This document shows positions 38,032 through 45,132 of a stretch of DNA of 45,132 nt, in pieces. Each line of letters starts with the position of its first letter. Position 1 is the stretch's first letter. The stretch spans positions 1-45,132 of the forward strand of contig JACQZW010000042.1 in NCBI GenBank assembly GCA_016213675.1, given 5' to 3'. The notes beneath the pieces are model-generated. The model ran no database searches, had not been told where the DNA came from, and saw only the letters and a program-made list of their open reading frames with translations. Both the position numbers and the translations under genes were made by a program. This DNA comes from Acidobacteriota bacterium. Its GTDB lineage: Bacteria > Acidobacteriota > Thermoanaerobaculia > Thermoanaerobaculales > Thermoanaerobaculaceae.

Positions 38032-40170
38032 TCAACGCCGCCGCTCCCGGGCCACCGCGAGTGTAGCCGCGGCGGCCGCAGCGAGGAAGCCGAGACCGAT
38101 CGCCGTCGGCCGCGCCCCGAGGGCCGGCAGCGCGACGACGCCGACTACGGCGGCCGATACCGCCGCCCCGATCTCGTCGGCGGCGAACGCCACGCCGGCG
38201 CGGCGCGCCGCGGCGCCCCCGGCCATCGCCGCCACCGCCGGGAACGCGGCGCCCGTCAGCCCGCCCGCCAGCAGCAGCAGCGGCGGCACCGCACCCGCCG
38301 GCAGACCCGCCGCGATTCCCAGCGACAGCCCCACGCCGCCGACCATCACGACCGCCAGCGATCGCGGGCCGGGGTGACGGCGCCGTGCCGCGGCCGCGCC
38401 GCCGGCGATGCCGGCCATGAAGCACGCCGACAGGGCGCCGATCTCCGAGTAGACGGCGCCGACGGTCGCCTGCCAGGCGGCGAGCAGGAGCAGCCACCAC
38501 CCCATGGAGCAGAACCCCACGACGGCGGCGATCTCGACGCCGGCCGCCCGGCGGGCCAGCGTGCTTGCGAGGAGGCCGGCGACGGCGAGGACCAGCGCCC
38601 CGCCGAGCGCCTTCGGCGCGACGGAGCCCAGCGCGGCGACGGCCCGCACCAGCGACGGTGAGCCGCGCACCTCGACGAGCGCGGCCGCGAGCGGCACGGC
38701 GCGCGGACGGGCCGCCGTCGAAGGCGGCTCGTCGGCGTCGGCGAGGACGCCGGCCAGGGTCGTCGCGCGGACGGGATCGAGGAGCGCGCCGAGCAGCTCC
38801 GGCGGGAACGCCGGATCGACGATCCCCCGCGAGGTCCAGCGGCGCGCCAGCTCGACCGGATCGAGGACGATCGCGGCGCGATCGTGGGCCGCGACGAGCA
38901 GGACCTCGTCGCCGGGCACCGCCGCGACCGCCGGAAACGCCGTCCGCACCGAGGCGTGAACGGTCGCGAGCAGCCGGCCGCCGACGCCGCCGAGGAAGGT
39001 GTCGCCGACGCCGACCCGGACGACGAGCACCCCGCCGGGCGCCAGCGACGCGGCGGCCGCGGCGAAGAACTCGGCGCTCCGGGTCCGCGCTTGGCGGAGC
39101 GTGGCCGGATCGGCATCGAGGAGCAGGACGAGGTCGTAGCGGTGGGCGCCCCGCACCAGCCGGATCGGGTCGCCGTGCCGCAGCAGCACCCGCGGATCGT
39201 CGAGGGACCGGGCGAACCCCGCGCCCAGGGCGTCCCGCAGGAACTCCGTCGCCGCACGGTCCTCGTCGACCACCTCGATCGAGTCGGGCCGGTGCGCGAG
39301 CAGCGTCGCGACGCTGCCGTCTGCCGACGCCCCGACCAGGAGCACGCGGCGGGGGTCCGGGTGGAGAAGCATCGCGAGGTGGGCGCGCGGCGCGGCCCGC
39401 CAGGGATCGGGCCAGGTGGCGGCCAGCCGACCGTCGGCGTAGATCGCGACGGGGGCCGTCCCGGACGCCTCGAGGCGTTGCTGGGCCGTCTCGCGCCAGC
39501 GACCCGGCTCCCCGGGACGCCGCGACCACGCCCAACCGGCTCGCGTCAGCGCGTCGCCGACCGGGCCCGCCGCCGCCACGGCCCCACCGAGCAGCACGAC
39601 GGCCGTCGCGACCCGCCAGCCCCGTCTCGCCACCGCCCCGAGCGTGAGCGCGGTGCCGCACAGGACGGCGCCGGCGCTGCCGAAGCCGGCCAGCAGGAAG
39701 GTGAACGCGGCGCCGCCGGCGACCGCGCCGACGCTCTCGAGGGCGTACGCCCGCCCGGGCGCGGTCTCGTCGACGCCGGCGACCAGCGCCGGGAACGCCC
39801 ACCCTGCCGTCAGCGCCGCGGGAAGCACGGCGAGAAGCCAGACCCACGCCGCGCCCCAGGCCGAGCCCGTCTCGCCGGCCGCGGCGCCGGTGAGCAGCGG
39901 TGCGGCGCGCAGGAGCACCACGCCCACGCCGACCAGCGCCAGCGAGGCAGCCGGGAGGACGCGTGCCGAGGCCGGGCGCGCCCGCCGGCACCCGAGCCAC
40001 GAGCCGGCTCCCATCCCGGCGAGCCAGACCGCCAGGACCGCCCCCCAGGCCACTTCCGACCCGCCCAGGGCCGCCATGCCCTCGCGGAGGAGGACCGCCT
40101 GCCCCACCCCGGTCGCGGCGCCGAGCGCCAGGAGCGGCGCGAGCTCCGGATGGAGGGAAGGAAGGCGCAT
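38032..40170 (-). CDS. Multipass membrane protein with spermidine-synthase-like domain
   Basis: This 712-residue protein has an N-terminal block of about six membrane helices (residues ~10-210, starting LAPLLALGAATGVGQAVLLREG). A soluble Rossmann methyltransferase-like domain follows (about 230-440), then a second helical block (~525-710). The middle domain aligns with polyamine synthases in order: VLLVGASADGSVATLL for the nucleotide/decarboxy-SAM loop, then IEVVDEDRAA, and YDLVLLLDADPAT for the catalytic region. The glycine-rich GGGDG loop is altered to VGASADG, so true spermidine synthesis is doubtful. Such fused membrane proteins are common in Acidobacteria and Deltaproteobacteria and are uncharacterised. 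There is no ribosome site; GATAAT lies only six bases before the ATG, so the transcript may be leaderless. Confidence 0.85.
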   Translation of the reverse strand: MRLPSLHPELAPLLALGAATGVGQAVLLREGMAALGGSEVAWGAVLAVWLAGMGAGSWLGCRRARPASARVLPAASLALVGVGVVLLRAAPLLTGAAAGETGSAWGAAWVWLLAVLPAALTAGWAFPALVAGVDETAPGRAYALESVGAVAGGAAFTFLLAGFGSAGAVLCGTALTLGAVARRGWRVATAVVLLGGAVAAAGPVGDALTRAGWAWSRRPGEPGRWRETAQQRLEASGTAPVAIYADGRLAATWPDPWRAAPRAHLAMLLHPDPRRVLLVGASADGSVATLLAHRPDSIEVVDEDRAATEFLRDALGAGFARSLDDPRVLLRHGDPIRLVRGAHRYDLVLLLDADPATLRQARTRSAEFFAAAAASLAPGGVLVVRVGVGDTFLGGVGGRLLATVHASVRTAFPAVAAVPGDEVLLVAAHDRAAIVLDPVELARRWTSRGIVDPAFPPELLGALLDPVRATTLAGVLADADEPPSTAARPRAVPLAAALVEVRGSPSLVRAVAALGSVAPKALGGALVLAVAGLLASTLARRAAGVEIAAVVGFCSMGWWLLLLAAWQATVGAVYSEIGALSACFMAGIAGGAAAARRRHPGPRSLAVVMVGGVGLSLGIAAGLPAGAVPPLLLLAGGLTGAAFPAVAAMAGGAAARRAGVAFAADEIGAAVSAAVVGVVALPALGARPTAIGLGFLAAAAAATLAVARERRR

Positions 40171-40176
40171 CTTTCT

Positions 40177-40182
40177 ATTATC
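40177..40182 (-). promoter_or_regulatory. Candidate -10 element for a leaderless transcript
   Basis: The minus strand reads GATAAT, six bases, then ATG. A start site at the normal distance falls on or next to the A of the start codon at 40170. No -35 consensus is recognisable at 17 bases upstream (GGGAGT). Confidence 0.35.
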
Positions 40183-40227
40183 CGCGCAGCCGGCGACAGA
40201 CTCCCATCGACCACTCCGTCATCCGGA

Positions 40228-40256
40228 TTGACACCCCCGCGAGAAGGCGCAAGATT
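40228..40256 (+). promoter_or_regulatory. Candidate promoter of the kinase gene
   Basis: A perfect TTGACA (40228-40233) is followed after 17 bases by AAGATT (40251-40256, three of six). It lies in the 181-bp divergent region, about 95 bases before the kinase start. Confidence 0.4.
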
Positions 40257-40351
40257 GTTGTAGATCCGATCAACTGCGACGGCTCGCCCCCGAGCGCCCG
40301 ATCGGCGCAACGTCTTTCGGAGGCCAGGCCGTCGCGGTTGCGGGGGTCAGG

Positions 40352-42970
40352 GTGATCGGCAGAACCGTCTCCCACTACGTCATTCGCGAGCGCCTCGGCG
40401 GCGGCGGCATGGGCGTGGTCTACCGGGCCGACGATACCCGCCTCGGTCGCCCGGTCGCGCTCAAGTTCCTCCCCGCCGAGCTCACCGACGACCCGGTCGC
40501 GCGCGAGCGGTTCATCCTCGAAGCGCGCGCCGCCTCGGCCATCGACCACCCCCACCTCTGTACCGTCCACGAGATCGACGAGACGCCGGACGGCCTGGTC
40601 TTCATCTGCATGACCTACTACCCGGGCGAGACGCTGCGCGACCGCATCGCCCGCGGGCCGCTCCCGGTCTCCGACGCGCTCGTCATCGCCATCCAGATCG
40701 CCGAGGGGCTCCAGGCCGCGCACCTCCGCGGCGTCGTCCACCGCGACATCAAGCCCGCCAACGTCGTCCTCACCGCCGACGGCACGGTGAAGATCGTCGA
40801 CTTCGGGCTGGCGACGCTCGTCGGCAGGGCCCGGCTGACCCGCACCGGGACAACCGTGGGAACGGCCGTGTACATGTCGCCCGAGCAGGCCCAGGGCCAC
40901 CCGGTCGACCGCCGTACCGACCTGTGGTCGCTGGGGATCGTGCTCCACGAGATGCTCACCGGCAGGCCGCCGTTCCTCGCCGACAGCGACCAGGCCGTGA
41001 TCCACTCGATCCTCCACGTCACGCCCCCGCCGGTCTCGTCGCTGCGCGCCGACGTCCCGCCACAGCTCGACGCGGTCGTCGCCCGCTGCCTGCGCCGCGA
41101 TCCCGCTCAGCGCATCGCCGACGCCGGCGCGCTCGGCACCGAGCTCCGGCGCGTGCGCTCGCTGATCACCTCGGCCAACGTCTCGACGCTGACCGGCCTC
41201 CGCCCGGTGAGGCCGCGTCCGCGGTTCGCCTTCCTGGCCGCCGCCGCCGCCGCGCTCGCCGCACTGGCCGCCTCGGTGCCGCTCGCCCCGACCGCGTGGA
41301 AGGCGGTCCGCGCCAGGCTCGCCGGCGACGGCCGCGCCGCCACGCAGCACATCGCCGTCCTCCCCTTCACCAACGTCGGCGGCGAGCCCGCCAGCCAGGC
41401 CTTCTGCGACGGCCTCGCCGAGGACCTCTCCGGCCGTCTCTCGCAGCTCGAGCGCTACCACGGCTCGCTCTGGGTGGTGCCGGTCGCCGAGCTGCGGGCC
41501 CGGCGGGTGACCAGCCCCGGCGAGGCGCGCCGGGTCTTCGGCGTCAACCTCGCCGTGACCGGGGCGGTGCGCCGCGATCCCGGCTCCGTCCGGCTGATCA
41601 TCAACCTCGTCGATGCCGAGCAGGCGCGCCAGCTCGCCTCGCGGACCCTCGACGAGGGGATGGACCGGCTCAGCCGGCTCGAGGATGGGGCGGCCCGCAC
41701 GCTGGCCGGGATGCTCGACCTCAAGCTGCGGCCCGAGGCGCACGCGACGCTCCGCGCCGGCGGCACCGAGAACGGCGAGGCGCTCGACCTCTACCTCCAG
41801 GCGCTGGGGACGCTGGAGGGCGGCACTGGCGCCCCCGACCCGGCGGCCGCGGTCGCGCTGCTCGATCGCGCCGTCGCCCTCGACCCGGAGTTCGCGCTGG
41901 CCCACGCCAGCCGGGGCCAGGCCTGCCTCGGCCTCTACCGCACCACCAAGGACCCGCGCTGGGTGACAGGTGCCGAGGCGAGCTGCCGGGCGGCGCTCCA
42001 CATCGAGCCCGACCTGTCCGCCGCCCACGTCACCCTCGGCCAGCTCCACACCGCGACCGGCCGGCACGAGGAGGCGCTGGCGGCGTTCGAGCGCGCCCGG
42101 TCGATCGAGCCCGGCAACCCCGCTGCCCTCGCCGGCCTCGCCCGCGTCCACGAGCTGACCGGCCGGCACGCCGAGGCGGAGGCGACGCTGCGCACCGCCA
42201 TCGCCCTCAAGCCCGAGTACTGGCCGCTGCACAGCGCGCTGGCCCGCCACTACTGGCAGCGCGGCATGCTGGCAGAGGCCGAAGCGGAGTACCGGGCCGT
42301 CCTCGCCCTGACGCCGGAGAACCACTGGGCGGTCAACAACCTCGGCGGCCTCCTCCTGGCTGCCGGCCGGCGCGGCGAGGCGGGCGCGCTGTTCCGCCGC
42401 TCGCTCGAGCTGCACCCGACGTACGCGGCCTACTCGAACCTCGGCACCATCGCGTTCGCAGGTTCCGACTGGCCGGAGGCCGCACGGCTGTACACCCGCG
42501 CGCTCGCCCTCGACGACCGCGACTACCAGGTGTGGGGCAACCTGGGCTCGGCGACCCACTGGATGGGCGGCGCCGACGAACGCGCCAACGAGGCCTTCGG
42601 CCGGGCCGTCACCCTCGCCGAGCGCCGCCTCGAGGTGAACCCGCGCGACGCCGAGGTGCGCGCCGACGTCGCGAGCTACCAGGCCATGCTCGGTCGCGCC
42701 GCGGCCGCCCGCGAGAGCCTTCGGGCCGTGGCGGAGGCGGCGCGCGACGATGCCTGGCTTGCCTTCCGCACCGGTGAGACCCGCGAGCTGCTCGGCGAAC
42801 GCGCAGAGGCCTTGAAGTGGCTCCTGCGCGCGCTCGAGCTCGGCCACCCGATCGTCGAGATCGAGACGGCGCCGGCGCTCGCCGCCCTGCGCGCCGACCC
42901 CCGCGGCCGGCGGCTCTTGGCCGAGCACGCCGTCCCCGCCGCCCCACCGACCGACAAACCGCGCACCTAG
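40352..42970 (+). CDS. Transmembrane Ser/Thr protein kinase with TolB-like domain and TPR repeats
   Basis: This encodes 872 residues. The Hanks-type kinase domain (residues ~9-270) has the glycine loop LGGGGMGVVY, Lys38 (VALKFL), Glu57, the catalytic VVHRDIKPANVV (Asp132) and the metal-binding IVDFGLA (Asp150), so it should be active. Thr-rich RLTRTGTTVGTAVYMSPEQ is the activation segment. A membrane helix follows (291-312), then a TolB/CadC-associated domain (~333-450: HIAVLPFTNVGGEPASQAFCDGLAEDLSGRLSQL). At least eight TPR units run from ~465 to the end (e.g. NHWAVNNLGGLLLAAGRRGEAGALFRRSLELHP). This fusion is abundant in Acidobacteria; substrates are unknown. The start is a GTG at 40352 without a strong ribosome site. 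A small gene follows after 12 bases. Confidence 0.93.
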   Translation: MIGRTVSHYVIRERLGGGGMGVVYRADDTRLGRPVALKFLPAELTDDPVARERFILEARAASAIDHPHLCTVHEIDETPDGLVFICMTYYPGETLRDRIARGPLPVSDALVIAIQIAEGLQAAHLRGVVHRDIKPANVVLTADGTVKIVDFGLATLVGRARLTRTGTTVGTAVYMSPEQAQGHPVDRRTDLWSLGIVLHEMLTGRPPFLADSDQAVIHSILHVTPPPVSSLRADVPPQLDAVVARCLRRDPAQRIADAGALGTELRRVRSLITSANVSTLTGLRPVRPRPRFAFLAAAAAALAALAASVPLAPTAWKAVRARLAGDGRAATQHIAVLPFTNVGGEPASQAFCDGLAEDLSGRLSQLERYHGSLWVVPVAELRARRVTSPGEARRVFGVNLAVTGAVRRDPGSVRLIINLVDAEQARQLASRTLDEGMDRLSRLEDGAARTLAGMLDLKLRPEAHATLRAGGTENGEALDLYLQALGTLEGGTGAPDPAAAVALLDRAVALDPEFALAHASRGQACLGLYRTTKDPRWVTGAEASCRAALHIEPDLSAAHVTLGQLHTATGRHEEALAAFERARSIEPGNPAALAGLARVHELTGRHAEAEATLRTAIALKPEYWPLHSALARHYWQRGMLAEAEAEYRAVLALTPENHWAVNNLGGLLLAAGRRGEAGALFRRSLELHPTYAAYSNLGTIAFAGSDWPEAARLYTRALALDDRDYQVWGNLGSATHWMGGADERANEAFGRAVTLAERRLEVNPRDAEVRADVASYQAMLGRAAAARESLRAVAEAARDDAWLAFRTGETRELLGERAEALKWLLRALELGHPIVEIETAPALAALRADPRGRRLLAEHAVPAAPPTDKPRT

Positions 42971-42982
42971 AGGAGGACGATC

Positions 42983-43318
42983 ATGAGTGTCCACAACGTT
43001 GCCGTGTACCGCCACGGGGCCATGTACAAGGTCTCGCCCGGGACGCTGCTGGTCCAGAGGGACGACGAGATCGTCTTCTGGCCGATTGAGGTCGGAGCAG
43101 TGGAGCTGTTCTGCCCGGCCGGGATCCTCGAAGTCGAGCCGGTGGAGCTCTCTCGGAAGAAACGGTCCAGTGCCACGAGGATTCACCGAACGGCGCGAAT
43201 TCACGTCCGCGTCACGGCCACCCGCGGTCCCGGTTGCTTCGAGTACGGCGTGTACATCGGGGCAGAGCACGTCTTCGCCGAGGGCGGCTCGCAGCCGAAG
43301 ATCATCGTCCTCGAGTAG
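42983..43318 (+). CDS. Small beta-rich protein of unknown function
   Basis: This encodes 111 residues with an excellent AGAGGAGG ribosome site before the ATG. There is no signal peptide or membrane helix. Strand-like stretches alternate throughout: NVAVYRHGAMYKVSPGTLLVQRDDEIVFWPIEVGAVELFCP, a basic middle (LSRKKRSSATRIHRTARIHVRV), then CFEYGVYIGAEHVFAEGGSQPKIIVLE. The EIVFWP and FEYGVYI parts with a terminal strand suggest a cupredoxin-like sandwich, but the copper His/Cys/Met set is not complete, so this is a fold guess only. It lies 12 bases after the kinase stop and is probably co-transcribed; it could be a partner or substrate of the kinase. Confidence 0.75.
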   Translation: MSVHNVAVYRHGAMYKVSPGTLLVQRDDEIVFWPIEVGAVELFCPAGILEVEPVELSRKKRSSATRIHRTARIHVRVTATRGPGCFEYGVYIGAEHVFAEGGSQPKIIVLE

Positions 43319-43400
43319 CCGGTCCGCCGACGCGAGCCGCGATCGACCGGGAGCCCGCACATCGCCGTGTGCTCCCGCTGCGATTCAGTCTCCGCTCGGC

Positions 43401-43406
43401 TACAAT
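43401..43406 (+). promoter_or_regulatory. Candidate -10 element (TACAAT) for lpdA
   Basis: GGCTACAATGAGG lies 40 bases before the lpdA ATG; TACAAT matches the -10 consensus at five of six. A weak CTGCGA is 17 bases upstream. This suggests lpdA can be transcribed separately from the kinase genes. Confidence 0.45.
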
Positions 43407-43445
43407 GAGGGGCCGCCACGTCGCGCGGCGCCCGGAGGAACCCGC

Positions 43446-44849
43446 ATGGCCAACGTGCAGCACGACCTCATCGTGATCGGCTCCGGACCGGGCGGCTACG
43501 TGGCCGCGATCCGCGCCGGGCAGCTCGGCCTCGACACCCTGGTCATCGAGAAGGACCCCAACCTCGGCGGCACCTGCCTGCAGCGCGGCTGCATCCCGAC
43601 CAAGGCGCTCCTCCACACCGCGGACCTGCTGCAGCACGCCCGCGAGGGCGCGAAGTTCGGCGTGGTGTGCGGCGAGGTCACCCTCGACCTCAAGGCGGCG
43701 CACGCCCACAAGGACCGGGTCGTGCTCAAGAACTCCAAGGGTGTCGAGTTCCTGTTCAAGAAGAACAAGGTCGCCTGGGTCCAGGGGACCGGCAAGCTGC
43801 TCGGCAAGGGCGTCGTGGAGATCACCCGGGCCGACGGCAGCGTCGAGCAGCGCCAGGCGAAGCACATCGTCCTCGCCACCGGCTCGATGTGCGGCGACCT
43901 CCCGCACATCAAGGCCGACGGCGAGCGGATCATCAACTCGGACCACGCCCTCAAGCTCCCGGAGGTCCCTGGACGGCTCCTGGTTCTCGGCGCCGGCGCG
44001 GTCGGCATGGAGTTCGCGTCGATCTTCCACCGCTTCGGCGCCAAGGTCACCGTCGTCGAGCTGCTCGACCGCGTCCTCCCGCTCGAGGACGCCGACGTCT
44101 CCGCCGAAGTCGACAAGTCGTTCCGCAAGCAGGGGATCACCACCCACGTGGCGACCCGCGTCGAGGAGGTCAAGGTCGAGGGCGGGGTCGTGCACGCCCG
44201 TGCCGTGACGGCGAAGGGCGAGACGCTGCAGCTCGAGGGCGACAAGCTGCTGCTCGGCGTCGGCCGCGTCGCCGTGTTCAAGGGGATCGGCCTCGAGACC
44301 ACCCAGGTGCAGGTCGAGCGCGGCCGCCTGGTCGTCGACGAGTTCTGCCGCACCCACGAGCCCGGCGTGTACGCCATCGGCGACCTCATCAACACGCCGT
44401 GGCTGGCGCACGTTGCCTCGATGGAAGGGATCATGGCGGTCGAGCACCTGGCCGGGAAGAACCCGCCGCCGATCGACTACCGGCAGGTCCCGAGCTGCAC
44501 CTACTGCCACCCCGAGGTCGGCTCGATCGGCCTCACCGAGGCACAGGCGAAAGACAAGGGCCACGACGTCAAGACCGGCTCGTTCCCCTTCTCCGCGATC
44601 GGCAAGGCGGCGATCATCGGCGAGACCGGCGGGTTCGTGAAGATCGTCGCGGACGCGAAGTACGGCGAGATCCTCGGCGTCCACATCGTCGGCCCGCACG
44701 CCACCGAGCTGATCGCGGAAGCCTCCGCGGCGCTGCGCGGCGAGCTCACCGTCGACGAGCTCGTCCACACGATCCACGCCCACCCGACGCTCCACGAGGC
44801 GATCCACGAGGCCGCGGAGGCCGTGCATGGCGCCGCGATCCACATTTGA
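43446..44849 (+). CDS. lpdA: Dihydrolipoyl dehydrogenase (E3)
   Basis: This 467-residue FAD/NAD disulfide oxidoreductase has the FAD-binding GSGPGGYVAAIRAGQLG (near residues 12-28). The redox-active disulfide is in GGTCLQRGCIPTKALL. The NAD-binding fold is LLVLGAGAVGMEFASIFHRFGAKVTVVE, the second FAD motif is GVYAIGDLI, and the C-terminal catalytic HAHPTLHEAIHEA carries the His-Glu pair. It reoxidises dihydrolipoyl groups of 2-oxoacid dehydrogenase complexes, passing electrons to NAD. The partner E2 gene starts 224 bases downstream, separated by a palindromic repeat. GGAGG precedes the ATG at 43446 by seven bases; a longer open frame upstream is unsupported. The GVGRVAVFKGIGLE segment differs from the common GRRPNT motif, a modest variation. 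Confidence 0.96.
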   Translation: MANVQHDLIVIGSGPGGYVAAIRAGQLGLDTLVIEKDPNLGGTCLQRGCIPTKALLHTADLLQHAREGAKFGVVCGEVTLDLKAAHAHKDRVVLKNSKGVEFLFKKNKVAWVQGTGKLLGKGVVEITRADGSVEQRQAKHIVLATGSMCGDLPHIKADGERIINSDHALKLPEVPGRLLVLGAGAVGMEFASIFHRFGAKVTVVELLDRVLPLEDADVSAEVDKSFRKQGITTHVATRVEEVKVEGGVVHARAVTAKGETLQLEGDKLLLGVGRVAVFKGIGLETTQVQVERGRLVVDEFCRTHEPGVYAIGDLINTPWLAHVASMEGIMAVEHLAGKNPPPIDYRQVPSCTYCHPEVGSIGLTEAQAKDKGHDVKTGSFPFSAIGKAAIIGETGGFVKIVADAKYGEILGVHIVGPHATELIAEASAALRGELTVDELVHTIHAHPTLHEAIHEAAEAVHGAAIHI

Positions 44850-44878
44850 CCTCGGCTCGCCGCGGGCGGGCCGAGGTC
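44848..44878 (+). terminator. Hairpin overlapping the lpdA stop codon
   Basis: GACCTCGGC (44848-44856) pairs perfectly with GCCGAGGTC (44870-44878), loop 13 bases. It has no T-tract and merges with the outer arm of the palindromic repeat that follows. It may attenuate rather than end transcription toward the E2 gene. Confidence 0.4.
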
Positions 44879-44997
44879 ATCCTGAGGAGGCCGCAGGCCG
44901 ACGAAGGAGCCCGTCGCGCCTGAGGATGTCTGAATCGATGCGAACGCGCTCCAGGCGCCACGGGGTCCTTCGCTCGCCTTGCTCGCTCAGGATGACG
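44876..44997. repeat. ~120-bp palindromic intergenic repeat (MITE-like)
   Basis: The left arm GTCATCCTGAG...CGAAGGAGCCCG (44876-44913) is the inverted copy of the right arm CGGGGTCCTTCG...CTCAGGATGAC (44961-44996), centred near 44936. An inner pair GCGCCTG/CAGGCGC (44916 and 44952) extends the symmetry. From memory, TCATCCTGAG...CGAAGGA arms are a widespread short palindromic repeat in bacterial intergenic DNA. No transposase is nearby. Confidence 0.7.
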
Positions 44998-45073
44998 AGC
45001 GACGGCAACGCGCGGGAATGAGCAGCGACGGGACGACATTGAACCCGTCGGAAGTTGAGACGAGGGGGACGAG

Positions 45074-45132
45074 ATGCCGGTCAACGTGCTGATGCCGCAG
45101 ATGGGCGAGTCGATCACCGAGGGGACCATCGT
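45074..45132 (+). CDS. 2-oxoacid dehydrogenase E2 subunit, N-terminus only
   Basis: The last 59 bases encode MPVNVLMPQMGESITEGT and run off the window. This is the start of a lipoyl domain (VLMPQMGESI-EGT), which opens E2 acyltransferases of pyruvate, 2-oxoglutarate or branched-chain 2-oxoacid dehydrogenase complexes. A GAGGGGG site precedes the ATG. Which complex it belongs to cannot be told from this fragment; the adjacent E3 gene fits any of them. Confidence 0.85.
   Translation, partial: MPVNVLMPQMGESITEGTI

Noticed and set aside
37559..40000. Long upstream extension of the methionine-sulfoxide reductase frame (813 residues)
   Set aside because: Only the last 153 residues form a domain; GGAGG and ATG at 38020 mark the true start and the rest overlaps another gene in a different frame.
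40178..43360. 1060-residue minus-strand open frame opposite the kinase and small gene
   Set aside because: Low-complexity Gly/Arg/Glu/Val composition, no start site or domain, antisense to a well-supported kinase.

Overview
The window is a very G+C-rich (by eye around 70%), densely packed bacterial chromosome segment from a Gram-negative (diderm) organism. It encodes a TonB-dependent receptor and a porin that both end in a C-terminal phenylalanine, TonB-like proteins, a tricorn protease, an exported CapA-type protein, a large Ser/Thr kinase-TolB-TPR fusion, and a receptor with an N-terminal carboxypeptidase-regulatory-like domain. This mix is typical of Acidobacteriota (Thermoanaerobaculia- or Holophagae-like lineages). 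The assignment is an inference from gene content; no rRNA or tRNA is present to confirm it.

Layout: (1) 1-3792, plus strand, a run of overlapping genes: the 3' end of an exported protein, a small membrane protein, and an ABC permease/ATPase pair. (2) 3803-8591, minus strand: yceH, a secreted P-domain-like protein and a full-length tricorn protease. (3) 8789-12253, plus strand: two tandem TonB-like proteins, a Pro-rich membrane protein, an ECF sigma factor and a translationally coupled membrane partner with a carboxypeptidase-regulatory-like domain. (4) 12378-17979, plus strand: M20 peptidase, YfcC/DcuC-type carrier, M14 carboxypeptidase and an N-acylamino-acid racemase/OSBS-type enolase-superfamily enzyme. 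(5) 18064-23995, minus strand, convergent with (4): GntR regulator, TonB-dependent receptor, exported cyanophycinase, exported CapA-like protein. Blocks 4 and 5 together look like a peptide or polyamide scavenging locus.

(6) 24003-24497 holds a 177-bp palindromic REPIN-like repeat. (7) 24498-34631, minus strand: an OFA-type MFS carrier, a porin, acetyl-CoA synthetase, a GNAT/NDP-acyl-CoA-synthetase-like protein acetyltransferase, AcuB, AcuC deacetylase, then an exported Ntn hydrolase. This is an acetate assimilation operon with its own reversible lysine-acetylation control, read from an AT-rich regulatory island at about 34907-35065. (8) 35125-40170, minus strand: membrane spermidine-synthase-like protein, free-methionine-sulfoxide reductase, alpha/beta hydrolase and GT39-like glycosyltransferase. 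(9) 40352-45132, plus strand: kinase-TPR protein, a small beta-rich protein, dihydrolipoyl dehydrogenase, a palindromic repeat, and the first codons of a 2-oxoacid dehydrogenase E2.

The points most worth a second look are: the acetyltransferase whose synthetase half has lost its phospho-histidine and most of its ATP-binding lobe; the GntR/receptor/cyanophycinase/CapA operon facing the racemase/peptidase operon; the ECF sigma factor paired with a non-zinc, TonB-receptor-like-domain partner; and the two palindromic repeat elements.
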